A stretch of DNA of 64,000 nucleotides from Phytophthora sp. 'mugwort' (GCA_033558025.1 JAUCEF010000007.1:9176001-9240000), one strand, 5' to 3'; positions 21,741 through 32,906 are shown, counted from the first letter of the stretch. Notes: generated by a model from the letters alone, not told the origin. A program made the numbers and translations.

Positions 21741-21877
21741 GCACGCCGTGCTTCTCGAGTCGCCCTCCATGAGCTGGTTCGTGAAGCCTACGCAGAATAC
21801 GACGATCTCAGAGGTTTGGTAGAGGCGCAGAGCGCGGGCTCTGAGAACTCCAGCTTTCGGCTCGTCAACGCGAGCGG

Positions 21878-22738
21878 TTGCACCGCTATAATCTCTCTCA
21901 GGACCTTCTCTATTACCAAGTCGGCAGAGGGGACGACCCTCGCTTGGTCTTGCCCAATGACGACACCCGAGGCACCGAAACCTCTTTGAGGCACATGGAC
22001 ACGGCGCTCAGTGGCCACTTGAACCGAGAAAAGACGTACATATCGGTGGCACGGGACTTCTGGTGGCCCCACATGTACAAGTGGGTTCGCTCGTACGTCA
22101 AGACATGCGCGACGTGCCAACGGGTGAAACCCTCGCCCGCCTCGGCAGCGTCACGGATGAGCTTGCCGGTTCCGGCTGACTTTTGGCGATCGATGACCAT
22201 GGACTTCATCTTCGACGATAGGCGAGACCATACCGGCGTCTTGGTATTCGTTTGCCGGCTGAGCCGGACGGTTCGGCTGGTGGCCGTGGAGAAGAGTGAG
22301 ACAGCGCCGCAGGCGGCACAGCTCTTCGTTGACAATGTCTTCCGTCATCACGGCCTCCCAGAGGCATCTGTCAGTGACAGAGACCCTCGATCTGTGTCTC
22401 ATTCCTGGCAACACATATACCGACTTTTCGGTACAAAGCTGGACATGGCCACGACGCACCATCCACAGACCAATGGTCAAACCGAACGCGTCACCGTGTC
22501 TTGGAAGACATCTTGCGCAGTGGCACATGGCCGAACCAACGAAGTGGACATGCAATTGGCGCAAGTGAAATTTGCGCTGAATCAGGCGGTTCACGTGTCT
22601 ACGGGGTTCACCCCGTTCTACGCTAATGGGTTGCGGCATCCGCGTACGCCGTTAGCATTGCCTTCTGCTTTTGATTTGAAAGAGAGGGGGTCCGTCGTCG
22701 ACGACCAATGGGTCTCAAAAGCGTACGCCCGTCCCTGA
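21878..22738 (+). pseudogene. Gypsy C integrase, long open frame (286 aa)
   Basis: Best preserved part of the element. The zinc-binding His/Cys region spans SGHLNREKTY to CATCQRVKPSP; only the distal Cys pair is certain. The core follows with SMTMDFIFDD (first Asp), FVDNVFRHHGLPEASVSDRD (second Asp) and HHPQTNGQTERV (Glu). The frame then shifts into SWKTSCAVAHG where relatives read VLEDTLR..., then returns with VKFALNQAVHVSTGFTPF. The catalytic triad is preserved, and the frame stops at 22738 before the chromodomain. Confidence 0.75.
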
Positions 22739-23519
22739 AACGGAACCTTCTTTCCTTCATCGAGACTGGAGCAGCGATTCGCGCCCGCGTCCGTGACGCC
22801 ATGGAAGCCGCCCCAAGACCTCCAAAAGGAAACCATTAACCCTCCATAGGCGCAACAACACAAGTGTTTAAAATTGGAGATTTGGTGTTATTCACTATCT
22901 TCCTATACACGCATTGTCTTCCGTGGGGAGCACCAAACTCCGGACACGTTTTGTAGGGCCGTTCACGGTCATTGGTGTCCACGGCAACACATACATGTTG
23001 GATCGGCCATCGTCCATGGCGACGCATTCTATTCTACGTCGGCATGTTCAAAGCGCAACCATGAGGCTGAGCGCCTTTTTCCGACGTGTATACCCGAGAC
23101 ATCGTGTAGCGACGCAGAGTACTTAGCACCACCTGCATCAGTACCTCCTCAGTCACAGGCGCCGACAGCAGCCGCGCTGCAGTCGCAGCTCTCGCGGGTT
23201 CGACATGCGGGTGCCGCTCCAAGCGTCGGACGCGGTCATGTAGATCCCTGATCCACCCGACATGCTCTTCGAGCGAATGACGGAAATGCATCTGAGACTG
23301 GGTCGGGTCCTTCTCCAAAGATCCACCTTTGACCACAAGCGGTGCCTCTCCGCGTCTTCTTCCGGAGCCTGCGCAGCCCCAGCTCCAATCGTGTCTCCAG
23401 GAGCTATTGACAGCTGAGCATAGCCATCCTATCTGTTCGATGTACGTCCAAAAGGATCTGGCAACCCGCCATTGCTTCCGCAAAAAAGATGGGTTTCCTG
23501 AACCCAGCGGTGGCGTCAA

Positions 23520-23760
23520 ACCGAGCCGCAAAGATATTCTCCGGTCTCTTCCACCCCTAGTGGATAGTGATGGGGAGCAGTGCTTCCATGTGGAGAAGCT
23601 GGTGAAACACCGGAGGTGTGCGGGTGTCGACCAATATCTGGTGAAGTGGCGCGGCTATCCCTCGTCTGATAATACGTCGGAGACCTAAAGCCGTCCCGCG
23701 GCAGACTACGCCGACATCGTGGACGTTTATAAGCGCTCCAACGGAGCCGGTCAGGGCTAA
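23520..23760 (+). pseudogene. Gypsy C chromodomain
   Basis: Reads HVEKLVKHRRCAGVDQYLVK then WRGYPSSDNT, the typical chromodomain strand-helix, then a stop and ADYADIVDVYKR. In chromoviruses this module guides integration to marked chromatin. It is separated from the integrase by stops. Confidence 0.7.
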
Positions 23761-24430
23761 CAGGCCTTAGAACGCTCCTAGGTTCAACAGGCTGTGACTG
23801 TCTCGGTTTCTACGCCTTCGCCACGACCTCGTCGAGGACAACTTGTGGTGTGGGCAAGTCTCGAACATCCCAACGTCGATCCCAAACCCGGCCGGCTATC
23901 TGCTTGGACATGCGAAAAGGGAGACGCTGCAGCACGATCCAATCTAATCCAAGGGGGCGACCCAAGTAATACAGCTACTGAGTAGCCGGTGTGGATGAGC
24001 CATCCTTCGAGCTCAACCTCGTTGGTTTGGCGAGTGAGAGGCGTATCGCTCGCAAGGACGATCGGACACTCCTCGCAGCTGACTACAGTTACTCCGGGCT
24101 GACACCTTCGCCGTAAATACGACGCATACCCCTCCGGAGACCAAACGTGATGCGCTAGCAGCTGCTCACGGCTTTGCGGGGCCGACGGCTCGTGTTCACA
24201 TTTGCGGTCATGAGATCGTTCGGCGTCAAGACGTGCTGCGTCCGTACGCTCGCGTAGGTGTTCACGGTTAGCGCGCGGCAGACGCGCGCGGTCCAGTCCC
24301 TCGTCGATATCGGCATTGATAATGATCAGGGGCTCCTCGAGCTGAGGTGTAGGAGGAGCTGGTACAGCCGGCGCTTCAAGGTTCCTTAAGCACCAGCTTG
24401 GATCTCTCGTCTGCAGCTTTGCTGCGCTGG
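23761..24430. other. 3' untranslated part of Gypsy C
   Basis: Only short frames on either strand. It lies between the chromodomain and the antisense ORF of the same element. Confidence 0.35.
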
Positions 24431-24636
24431 CTCGCGGGCTTCCATGATGAATGGCATGCTGCTGCTCAGAAGCTGTGGAGAAGAAGGCGGCGACTGGTGC
24501 TCGTCTTCTGATTATCCGTAATCCACCTCGTCGGAAACGTCTTCGGGCAGCGGGAGCGGGACCTTCGGGGTCGACAGCACGTCCTGTCGGGATCCGCAGG
24601 CGTGTTGCCCTTCGCCTCCAAGTCAGCGACGGGTTG

Positions 24637-25308
24637 TCACTGGGAGAGGCAGGGACGGACCCATCTCTGCAGGTGCATCGGCGCGCTGGCCCTTTGCCAT
24701 ACCCTTCTCCGGGTCCGTGGGCGCCTCCGGTGCTCGGGTCGGCGGGGCCGCTTCGGCAGACAGCGTGGCCGGCGTGGCCGAGCCCTTCGCACGCGCAGGA
24801 GGCTTCGCCTTATCGACGATGTAGCCTTGCCAGGGGTATCTTTGTTATGAAGGAAGAGGTTAGGATTGACCACCCCGTCGTCATCCTCGTCGCTCGGCTC
24901 ATCGCTAAGCGAACCAACGGAACCTGGCACACACACTTGGTGCCGTTTACGGCGACGCGCGGCAGAAAATGCCGCACTGCGGGCCGGGGTCATGATCTTC
25001 TTGGTCTTCCTCTTCTGTTTGATGCTAGCCCGCGGGGCCTTCGCTTTTCCGGCCTTCTTGGTGACGGGGACCGCCTTCGTCTGACTCCCTGTCTTCGTAG
25101 GGCCAGCGTTGGACACTGTGGCTTCGGACACGGACGTGTCGGCGGGTGTTGCAGGTTCGCTGTGCGCCGCGGGGCTCGGTGATGTCATAGTCTTGATCAT
25201 ACCCATCGGCCGAGTATCGTCGGCGTCGGCGGCACTTTTGAAAAGTAATGTTCCACCTCCGGGTTCGGCATGATGTGCCCGTTTTCCGCTGGATTCCCAT
25301 CGGACCAT
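24637..25308 (-). CDS. Antisense ORF in the 3' region of Gypsy C, 223 aa
   Basis: Runs opposite to the element, with its ATG 35 bp inside the 3' LTR. The first 150 residues have natural protein-like composition: Thr/Ser/Ala-rich, then a strongly basic stretch (KAPRASIKQKRKTKK) resembling a nuclear localisation signal, then an acidic DEPSDEDDDGVVNPN patch. After residue about 155 the frame becomes Arg/Pro-rich, and a different frame continues with an Ala/Pro/Thr composition, suggesting a frameshift. No known domain. The plus-strand ORF over the same bases (24451-25182) looks like a shadow. Gypsy A has an antisense ORF at the equivalent place. Confidence 0.4.
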   Translation of the reverse strand: MVRWESSGKRAHHAEPGGGTLLFKSAADADDTRPMGMIKTMTSPSPAAHSEPATPADTSVSEATVSNAGPTKTGSQTKAVPVTKKAGKAKAPRASIKQKRKTKKIMTPARSAAFSAARRRKRHQVCVPGSVGSLSDEPSDEDDDGVVNPNLFLHNKDTPGKATSSIRRSLLRVRRARPRRPRCLPKRPRRPEHRRRPRTRRRVWQRASAPMHLQRWVRPCLSQ

Positions 25309-25330
25309 TCTCGTACGGTGTTTTCCGTTT

Positions 25331-25342
25331 GGGTATGGGAGG
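25331..25342 (+). promoter_or_regulatory. Polypurine tract of Gypsy C
   Basis: gggtatgggagg directly precedes the LTR start TGTAATG at 25343, the position expected for plus-strand priming. Confidence 0.45.
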
Positions 25343-25741
25343 TGTAATGAGGTGTGTTCCTGATGGATGATCCATGGCTAGTTGGTCTGGCGACACAATA
25401 TGGGATAGCCATACACTAGGTACGGATCGCACGTTAGGCGAGAGACACAGTTAGGTACGAATCGCACTTAGGAAGGATGCATGGCTTGAGCACCACGCAT
25501 TGTGAAACCGGTGATTTAACGGATCCATTAATTAGGCAGTTTGGAGTAAGTAGGAACATAGGAGCAGGTTAATAATGCTTTGTTTAAATCTAACCTAAAA
25601 GTTCGCAAGTCGTGTGAACCCGGTCCCACGGACAATAGGAAAGCCAGGTTTTCATCGTACGAAAAGAAGACAGAGACGCAGGGCGTCTGTCTCGGTATGA
25701 AGCTACGCTTCTTCAGGCCAGGGTGCGTGTGACCCCCGTCA
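25343..25741 (+). repeat. LTR of Gypsy C, 399 bp
   Basis: TGTAATGAGG...CCCCCGTCA. A same-length inverted copy lies at 29834-30232 with few differences. It is followed by CATTTGGCGTCAGGCGCC rather than by the primer-like motif seen after the other LTRs, which fits a 3' LTR position. Confidence 0.75.
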
Positions 25742-26318
25742 CATTTGGCGTCAGGCGCCACAGCTCTTTTATTAATACTAGGGGGAACAAAGGATTGTCC
25801 ATTCATGGATCGGTACGGTAGCAAATTGGATGAGCTGGTGTTATCAATCTATGTCCCGACTGGGATCGAAAGGAACGGTGGCTATCGTCTCGAACGCAGT
25901 GACGATCGCGCTAGGGGTGAAGGAGGTCTAGTGAGCGCCTCCTCCTCGAGAAATTTGAAGAAGAGCGTTCGTTCGCCCAGTGGCAGGTGGATCGGGTCGA
26001 CCCGGATGCGTCTGGAGCGCTGGTTGACCTGGGAAAAGACGAGAGACCGGGTAGAGAAACAGTTAACGGCTATGCTGAAGCTGGCGACAACAGTTTAGCG
26101 ATCAATCTTCGTCAAAGTTCTTGCGGGTGGCCGGAGGGAGTTCACAGCTGGAGACCGAGGTCAGTGTAGGACGGAGTGGCTGTAGGAGCCAGAGGGCGTG
26201 AATACTGGGACCCACAGTTGGACGGAACGCTCGAGTTCGTTCGCTCTACTATTGGATTAAGCGGCTTCGGGAGGTAAGGGTTTGGGGGGGGGGGGGTAAC
26301 TGGGTTAAGGTATACCCA
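25742..26318. other. Spacer between Gypsy fragments
   Basis: One frame reads protein-like (SERLLLEKFEEERSFAQWQV) around 25940-26000 and may be an eroded retroelement segment. A run of 13 G occurs at 26284-26296 just before the Gypsy B LTR. No gene recognised. Confidence 0.3.
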
Positions 26319-26627
26319 AGTACATTAAGTAATGTAGCTAAACATCACTATGACGTCGACGGTAATGACTCATGGCAAGGTACCACAGATATGATACAAA
26401 GACCTCAGAGCCACTCAATATGATAACATCTGGGGTTTTATAGGTGACTAATAGTTAGTATGTAGACGCATTAAGAGGGGTCACCTATAAATATACTCAG
26501 TCTTAATCTACGTAATTTTGGTATCAGTCCCACAGGCCAGGGACAAGTGAACTGCCGTTCACTGAGAGTTTTTGTATACTCTCCGGAAGTCACACTTCCT
26601 GCGCAAGGTGTTGTATGCCCCGTCATA
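26319..26627 (+). repeat. 5'-truncated LTR of Gypsy B
   Basis: Matches the complement of 17176-17490, with a short extra segment near 26352 (acgtcgacggtaatg). Ends CCCCGTCA, followed by the candidate primer site. Confidence 0.75.
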
Positions 26628-26653
26628 CTTGGTAGCACTTGTAGTCAATCCAC
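26628..26653 (+). promoter_or_regulatory. Candidate primer-binding site
   Basis: TACTTGGTAGCACTTGTAGT starts at the base after the LTR and continues CAATCC. Nearly the same sequence follows the 5' LTRs of families A and C. The priming tRNA was not identified. Confidence 0.4.
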
Positions 26654-26829
26654 GCCTACGTGGGTTACTACATGAAACCTCTGAGGTCCAAGCAACATGG
26701 ACCGGAATGGGTTTCCTCATCGGAACGACTCACAGTTTGAGTCCGTGCGTAAGATGACTGATATCTTTGACATGGACGCCTTGCACAGCTTGGCGTCACC
26801 AACGAAAGCTGAGTAGGTCGAAAGCGTGA

Positions 26830-27650
26830 CCGCGTTCGACATGTATGAGCGGGGGCTCATCGAACATGTTCGGAGCAACCTGCAAGTTCCGGCTGCAGAG
26901 CCGAAACTGGTCTACCCCAAGTCGTTAAGGCTGAAGGTAAACCCTTATGAGGGGAGGAAGGAGAAAACCTTCACTGCTGGGTACGAGAAGTAGAGCTTGT
27001 AATGGGTGCGGCTCTCATCTCCTCGGAGCACCTCCAAGTGGGCTTTCGCCCTCTCCGATTTTAGCGGGCATGCTGAGCGTTGGGCATATATGCCGGAAAC
27101 GCAACGCCTAGATGCTTCGCATCCTGGCCTCAGCTCTGTGAACAGCATAGATACGCGTTCCAAGAGCCGCGTTCCTTCCGGCGAACTATGCGTACCGCCG
27201 GCAGTCACGCATCCTGTCATGTAAACAGAGAAGCCATGAGCTGCACGAGTACATCCAGGAGGTGCGGGAACGCATTGCATTCCTTGTGGGAAACCCACTC
27301 CATGAACACACCAAGGTGACGGTGTTCATGGACGGCCTCAGAGTAGGCCCGGCCCGCACTCAGCTGTTTCGGTTCAGGCCAATACTCTGAAAGAGGTGAT
27401 CCAAGTAGCCCTCCAAGAGGGGTTCAGTCACTGCAAGGCGCGCACGCCGGAGGTGATGTGGCCAGGGGGTGCGACACCAAGTCGCGGGGCCCCAAGCGGG
27501 CCAGTTCCCATGGAACTTGGGCTCGCCGAGCAGCACGATATTCGATGCTATAGCTGTGGTAAGCTAGGGAACACGGCACGTGCCTGTCCTGCTGGGGACA
27601 ACGAAAGGGTTTCCTCCCAAGCCCATCGCGTTAAGGGTCGATGGTAAGGC
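26830..27650 (+). pseudogene. Gypsy B gag with altered zinc knuckle
   Basis: Follows the same frame changes and stops as the inverted copy at 16.3-17.1 kb, then continues past that copy's deletion point with a Pro-rich linker and the nucleocapsid knuckle CYSCGKLGNTARAC. In that CCHC motif the His is replaced by Asn, which should weaken zinc and RNA binding. Two stops interrupt the capsid part near 26995-27000. Confidence 0.7.
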
Positions 27651-27829
27651 CGCGACACCACGGGCAGGGGAACGCAGGACACCAGTAAGGGCGGGGCGCC
27701 CTACTGGGGAAGTTCTAAGTCTTCATGAGCGGTGCGCGGGTGGCGCGCACCATCGAGACTTAGCCCTTGTGAGTCTTTGAACTCTTGAATCGAAGAAGGG
27801 CAGCGTTGGGCTGCTAGTAGTACACGTAA

Positions 27830-28140
27830 GTGTACGGTGATAATACCCATCTCTTCCGAGTCTTGATAGACTTCAGGGCGTCAAAGAACTTCGCACGCCG
27901 CCAGACTGTTGCGGAGAACAGCAACAAGTTGACCGATGCTTTTCGAGAAAGCAAAGGCAACGGGACAGTGTCAGTACAACTGGCCGACGGAACGGTGATT
28001 ACCGTTCCCAAGATCTATGTGGATCTAGCTGTAAAGTTCGAGAACTTCGACAGCATGGAGCGTTTACTGTCCTAGAGATGAACAAGTATGACGTGATCCT
28101 GGGCATGCCCTGGCTCGAGAAACATGAGCCTGGATAGATT
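27830..28140 (+). pseudogene. Gypsy B aspartic protease, active site mutated
   Basis: The frame reads FRVLIDFRASKNFARRQ where relatives have LIDSGASKNFAR, so the catalytic D-S-G has become D-F-R. It continues through LADGTVITVPKIYVDLAV to a stop, then NKYDVILGMPWLEKHEPG. Proteolysis would be abolished. Confidence 0.7.
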
Positions 28141-28428
28141 GACGAAACAAAACCATCGGGGCCAGCCGGCCCGCAGTTACTGGCAGAGCATTGGTGAGTT
28201 ATGTTCCCACCGCTGCCAGGCGTGCGAAAGGGGCGCCGGGATGCAGGAGCATCCAGTGAAGTTTTGGGAGCCGCCGACGTATTGAGCGACTCCTTAGAAG
28301 CGGTGGCAGCAGAAGCTGTACCTGGTCGAGTGTGGCAGTCCGTACAGGATAGCCCTCGACCCCCGCCGGAATCTGGATCGGCGGCCAAGGCTTCAAGAGT
28401 GGCAGTAGCGGGCGGCACTGACCAGGTG

Positions 28429-28555
28429 AGTAACCATGTTCCACACCAAGTCATCCAACCGAAACTGGCGAGGAAGGTGCAGAATTCACTTCCGTGTAGG
28501 TAACCATGCTCCACACCAAGTCACCCAAACAGAAACTGGCGAGGAAGGTGCAGAA
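28429..28555 (+). repeat. Tandem duplication, about 71-bp period
   Basis: Two copies of a roughly 55-bp segment (beginning aaccatgttccacaccaagt and aaccatgctccacaccaagt) in the linker after the Gypsy B protease, a few mismatches apart. Confidence 0.6.
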
Positions 28556-28739
28556 CGCTGGGCATCGGCTCTTCATACCCTTTGACGCAGGCGATGACAA
28601 TCGTGAGGTTAAACCGCGCAGTGGCCACCGAGAAAAACAACTACACCGAGCTGGCGAAAGTACCATTGACCGCAGAGTGGAGTTTCCCAGCAGGGCGTCC
28701 CGCACCTACTGGGAGACGTCGTTTTCCGACAAGTCGGAC

Positions 28740-29770
28740 TCAATCACATTAAGCGACGGCGACGCCGAGGTAGCGTTGCCACGGTTGCCTCGCCACGGGC
28801 TTGCCGGGCAATTGCGACGGAAGTGGCCCACTTCGTTGCAGCCGAAGCAGCGACCACTTCCTCATGGTTTTCTCGAAATAGGTCGAGCCGACTCGGCCGA
28901 AGAGATCTTCATGGGGGTGGAACCATCGGACAAGTTCGAAGTGCCAGCATGCCCTTGTGCAGAACACACACAGTCGTCTTCAATTAGTGCGAGGTGTACT
29001 GCCTCAGTGAACGGCTTGCGCTGACGCCGAAACGCTCCGTCCGCACTTGACCCGTGCGGCCACCGTTCATGAACACAGTAACCTTCACGTCCTCCGGAGG
29101 GGAACTGCGGCTATAGCCGCTTCAAGGTTTTGCAGTTACATAACATAGTCTTGGAGGGAGCGCTTAGCTTGCTTGCATTACAAGAAGAGAGAGCGATGGC
29201 GATACTCCGCGTTCACCACCAGAAACTGTTGCGGAGCTCCTGTTCCATAAACGACCATGAGGTTAAATACCCCGGAGACGATGGCTTTCGAGCCATACCC
29301 ATGCACGTGCCCAACCTCCCGGTTGGACAGGGCGTAGGCGACTTGAGATCTCGCATCATAGATTTGTTTCGCGCTCAGCGCGATCTCAGGCTTTTGAATC
29401 CAGAAAACCAAGCTGTCAGACTCCTTCCCGTCAAACTTTGGAACAGCCATCTTGACCGCTTTCGTAGACCCTTGTCGCGAAGGCAAGGTAGCGGAATCCC
29501 GCGCAGATTGACCAGCAATCTGGGCTTCCGCCCGCACTGTCGCGCTTGCAGCTTCTCGGGCCGCTGTGCCCACGTGTGCGATTAGTGAGGTCTCATACTG
29601 GTCAGAACGCGTTGACTCTCTGCTCTTCCTCAGAGAGCGAGGGGGATCCAGCGAAAGCGTTCTCGCCTAGAAGGCTAACTATCTTCTCTACGGTGGCCCA
29701 GTTGGAATCAGAGAGTTGAGGGAAGTCTTGGTGAGACGGCATTCGATTCCCTGAGTCTTCCATACTCAAA
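28740..29770 (-). pseudogene. Gypsy C gag with intact zinc knuckle
   Basis: The N-terminal frame reads MPSHQDFPQLSDSNWATVEK near 29740-29680. The capsid part carries KFDGKESDSLVFWIQKPEIA and IYDARSQVAYALSN near 29440-29320. The nucleocapsid knuckle CFGCNEVGHFRRNC near 28850 keeps the full CCHC set. Frameshifts separate the parts. Confidence 0.7.
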
Positions 29771-29833
29771 GGGAGCTTGATTTCTGTAGCAGTCCGCGAC
29801 GGGGGCAGGATTGACTAAAAGTGCTACCAAGTG

Positions 29834-30232
29834 TGACGGGGGTCACACGCACCCTGGCCTGAAGAAGCGTAGCTTCAAATCGAGACAGACGCCCTGCGTC
29901 TCTGTCTTCTTTTCGTACGATGAAAACCTGGCTTTCCTATTGTCCGTGGGACCGGGTTCACACGACTTGCGAACTTTTAGGTTAGATTTAAACAAAGCAT
30001 TATTAACCTGCTCCTATGTTCCTGCTTACTCCAAACTGCCTAATTAATGGATCCCTTAAATCACCGGTTTCACAATGCGTGGTGCTCAAGCCATGCATCC
30101 TTCCTAAGTGCGATTCGTACCTAACTGTGTCTCTCGCCTAACGTGCGATCCGTACCTAGTGTATGGCTATCCCATATTGTGTCGCCAGACCAAGTAGTCA
30201 TGATCTACCCATCAGGAGCACACCCCATTACA
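29834..30232 (-). repeat. 5' LTR of inverted Gypsy C
   Basis: Same length as, and close in sequence to, 25343-25741 in the opposite orientation. Starts TGTAATGGGG and ends CCCCCGTCA. Confidence 0.75.
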
Positions 30233-31141
30233 GTGTCTTCGATTCCGACTCCTCGGTGATGGCAAGCTTGGCCAGCATGTCTATGTGAAGCTCATTTCGC
30301 TGCGTGAAGATGGTGTGGTGTTGTCGTGCGTAACCCCCGGATAGTGCGATGACAACGAGACGCACACACCTGGAACTACAACAGACGCTTCAAGATTTAG
30401 TCCATAAGGCGGTGCTTACCCGGACAATACGTTTTTACTTCCGCGAATCTTTCGCTCGGGCGGTGAGCCTCTTGGAACCTCACGTATGTAGCGTATAGTG
30501 CGTATCGGTAGTTCTTGAACAGTTAAGACTTTTGATGCTGCGTTGTCATTGCGATCGGCTGGATGAAGCGAACCACGAGTGGCTTTTTGATCAGCTCGAG
30601 CATCTTCACCGTCATTTTCTCGCGCGAAAACGTCTTCCGCCCGAAAACGTTGGCATGCATGTCCCACGGAGAGTACCGCTTCAGGTCGTTCGACACCAAA
30701 AAGAAGGCATCGCGCGCGGTGCATATAAATCTCCGACCTCGGCCAACATCCCAGTACGACGGGAGCGTTGGTTGGACCAGAGCATACAGTGTCTCGAACT
30801 CAGCGTGGGGTTAGTTGTCATGTTGCAGATTCCCTCTGATCCTTGATCAGCGAAGAAACGGTTGTGGATCGGGCCGCCAGAGTCGATTTTGTCTTCGAAC
30901 AGATGCTAAGTACTCGTCAGCAATTTAATTGGCCGTTTCTTGCAACATCTCCTCCCGACGCAGCATGGAGTCTTCCATCTATGTTAGGGCCACTGATCAT
31001 TTAGAAGTCGCTTCTGGTCGGCATTAGCGAAAAACATGGGTATGCTGCTCGGTTGACTTGTAATTCAGAAGTGAAGCGCGCTTTCGGAGTTTTGGCGGGA
31101 ATTGTGCGGTAGACCGATCAAATGCCGTTTTTGACAATCTA
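30233..31141. other. No gene recognised
   Basis: Short frames at 30.35-30.51 kb (starting MTTRRTHLELQQTLQDLVHK) and at 30.53-30.85 kb on the plus strand, and 102 aa on the minus strand at 30416-30724, look protein-like in parts but match nothing I know. They may belong to an eroded transposon. Confidence 0.3.
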
Positions 31142-31162
31142 CACCGTTCACCCTATTTAGGC
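31142..31162 (+). repeat. Left TIR of the pogo-like element
   Basis: Complement of the right end at 33205-33225 with one mismatch, preceded by TA. Confidence 0.75.
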
Positions 31163-31453
31163 TGTGACTTGATAGGCATGCACGTACTAATTGAATTATT
31201 GGACCAACCAAGGTATACTGGCCTAAAATAGTCGTGCAACTGAATTAACCGGGCAATACACAGCTCCGGATCGAGTCTACAAAAACCATCTTCAGACTTA
31301 AGCATACCGTTAATGCACCTTGTTCTCGGAAGCAGAATATCGCAGCCTCCAACTAGTTTTTCCGCTGTGAGATCGTGTGCGCTGTACTGACGGGATGACT
31401 GGATGTAGCTAGACAAGGCCCTGCACTGATGTAAATGTCTCTACGGTCGAGCA

Positions 31454-32906
31454 GTGGACTTTTTTCAAGGTCTGTTTCGCTCGCCTAATCGCCATGACAA
31501 TCTGAACAAGGAACGCGACTGGTGGAAAAAGCAAGAGGACACGGCGACCCAGCTGATAGACCACAACGAACTAAAGTACTGCACTGACCGCCTGCGAATC
31601 AGGCACCCGTTCGTTGTAAAGGCGCTGGGTGGTCGAGGCCGGCAGCTCAGTGACCATTGGGGGTGCTTATCTCCGCTTATGGGCTGACCGAATTCCGGCG
31701 TCTCAGCCGTGCTGGTGTCAAGCTGGCAAACTAGCTGGTTTGCAGAGATGGGGGTCGTTTTCAAAGAAGATAAGCGAGCACCACGTCTCAACGTGCGCTT
31801 CACCTGAACGACAAACCTTTTGCCAGCCACATCACGCCTCGACGCAATCAATACTTCTTCGAGGGCTACAATATCGTATACAGGCGCCACAAGGACAAGA
31901 AACAAGTAAGCGAGGAAGATCAGATGGAGATCGAAAGAGCGGTGGTACGGCATCTAGGCAGCTTGAAGCGCCATTTGCAAGACAAAGTATTGGACCCAGA
32001 GGATCAGTACAACATGGACGAAAACCATTTCGTCACCGACTAGACGACGGCACGACCCTGAATTTTGTCGGTGCTGAATCGGTAAAGTACTGCAGCATTG
32101 TGCCAGGTATGTGCTGTATGTGTGTAATAGCTTTCTGAATGTTCCCAATTCTGACATGATCGTACTGGTGTCATGCGACAGGTCAACAGGGCACCACAAT
32201 GTGCGTGTTGCTAAAAGGAGGCAGGGATGCCCGTATCCTTTGCCCCATGCTGCTCTTTAAGAGCAAGAAGTCCAGCTATCCGATTCTTAACGTGCCCGAC
32301 ACCGAGGATGGTGTGTGCTATGGATCGTCACCCCGTGCGTTCACTAGTATTCGCCTTGTGACACAACGGTTGCAAGCGCCACTATGTTGGGGGTACGCGG
32401 GACAGTTCAGGCCTGTTAGAACGCTGCGGATGGACAATGCAAGCGGGCACTGCAGCAGCGACGTCAGAGATGCGACCCGACAGCTGAGGACGACTATAAG
32501 TCAGTTTCCAGCTAATGCAACAGACAAGGTGCAGCCAGCAGATCGGTTCCCCACCCCGCGCATCAAGGAACACTGACGTCGTCTTTCTGAGAGACGGAAC
32601 AGTGAGGCCATCAGAAAGGGTGACTGGAAGGCAGGCCTGTCGGCGTCCGGAATGCTGGTCAACCCAGGCAAATAGTTCTTTTTGGAACTTGCTGCGCAGT
32701 GCTTCAAGCTGGTCAGTGACGAGAAGGACCGCAATGGGGTCACCTTGGCGAAGAAGTCGATGATTCAGTGTGGACCGGACGTTCCAAGTGATGGTGTGTG
32801 GAAGGTGGAGCAGCTTAGAAGAAAGCTAAGTGTAATTGTCGAGCTGTATTCGGATTCATTTGATGAGGATGCAACCAGAGTGCGACTTCAGTGTCACTAT
32901 AGATAA
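31454..32906 (+). pseudogene. pogo-like DDE transposase, frameshifted
   Basis: N-terminal charged helices (NLNKERDWWKKQEDTATQLI) lie at 31.49-31.63 kb. After several frame changes come YNMDENHFVTD near 32.01 kb (first Asp), GAESVKYCSIVPG, TTMCVLLKGGRDARILCPML, VRTLRMDNASGHCSSDV near 32.43 kb (second Asp) and FPANATDKVQPADRF near 32.52 kb (third Asp region), then a helical C-terminus ending at 32906. The motif order is that of DDE_1 pogo/Tigger-type transposases. Stops between blocks make it inactive. Confidence 0.7.

Larger units (their letters stand above)
19330..25741 (+). mobile_element. Gypsy element C (chromovirus), lacking its 5' LTR and gag
   Basis: Protease, RT, RNase H, integrase and chromodomain follow each other on the plus strand, then a long 3' region with an antisense ORF and a 399-bp LTR (25343-25741) preceded by a purine tract. 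The 5' end is cut at about 19330 against the C48 gene. A 5' LTR plus gag of the same family lies inverted at 30232-28560. Confidence 0.75.
26319..28560 (+). mobile_element. Gypsy element B, plus-strand fragment (5' LTR, gag, protease)
   Basis: LTR without its first about 40 bp (26319-26627), primer-like motif, gag (26.83-27.65 kb) and protease (27.83-28.14 kb), then a linker. It stops at about 28560 where an inverted gag of family C begins. RT and integrase are missing. Confidence 0.7.
28561..30232 (-). mobile_element. Gypsy element C, inverted 5' fragment (LTR and gag)
   Basis: Reading from 30232 downward: a 399-bp LTR (30232-29834), the candidate primer site CACTTGGTAGCACTTTTAGT, and gag down to about 28560, where it meets the plus-strand Gypsy B fragment. 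It supplies the parts that the plus-strand Gypsy C at 19.3-25.7 kb lacks. Confidence 0.7.

Noticed and set aside
24451..25182. 243-aa plus-strand frame in the Gypsy C 3' region
   Set aside because: Arg/Gly/Leu-rich chance composition. The opposite frame has a natural basic and acidic domain pattern and was kept, with low confidence.
25343..26318. LTR at 25343 as a 5' LTR of a separate downstream element
   Set aside because: A purine tract precedes it and the common primer-like motif does not follow it. It is read as the 3' LTR of Gypsy C, although a shared LTR between two elements cannot be excluded.
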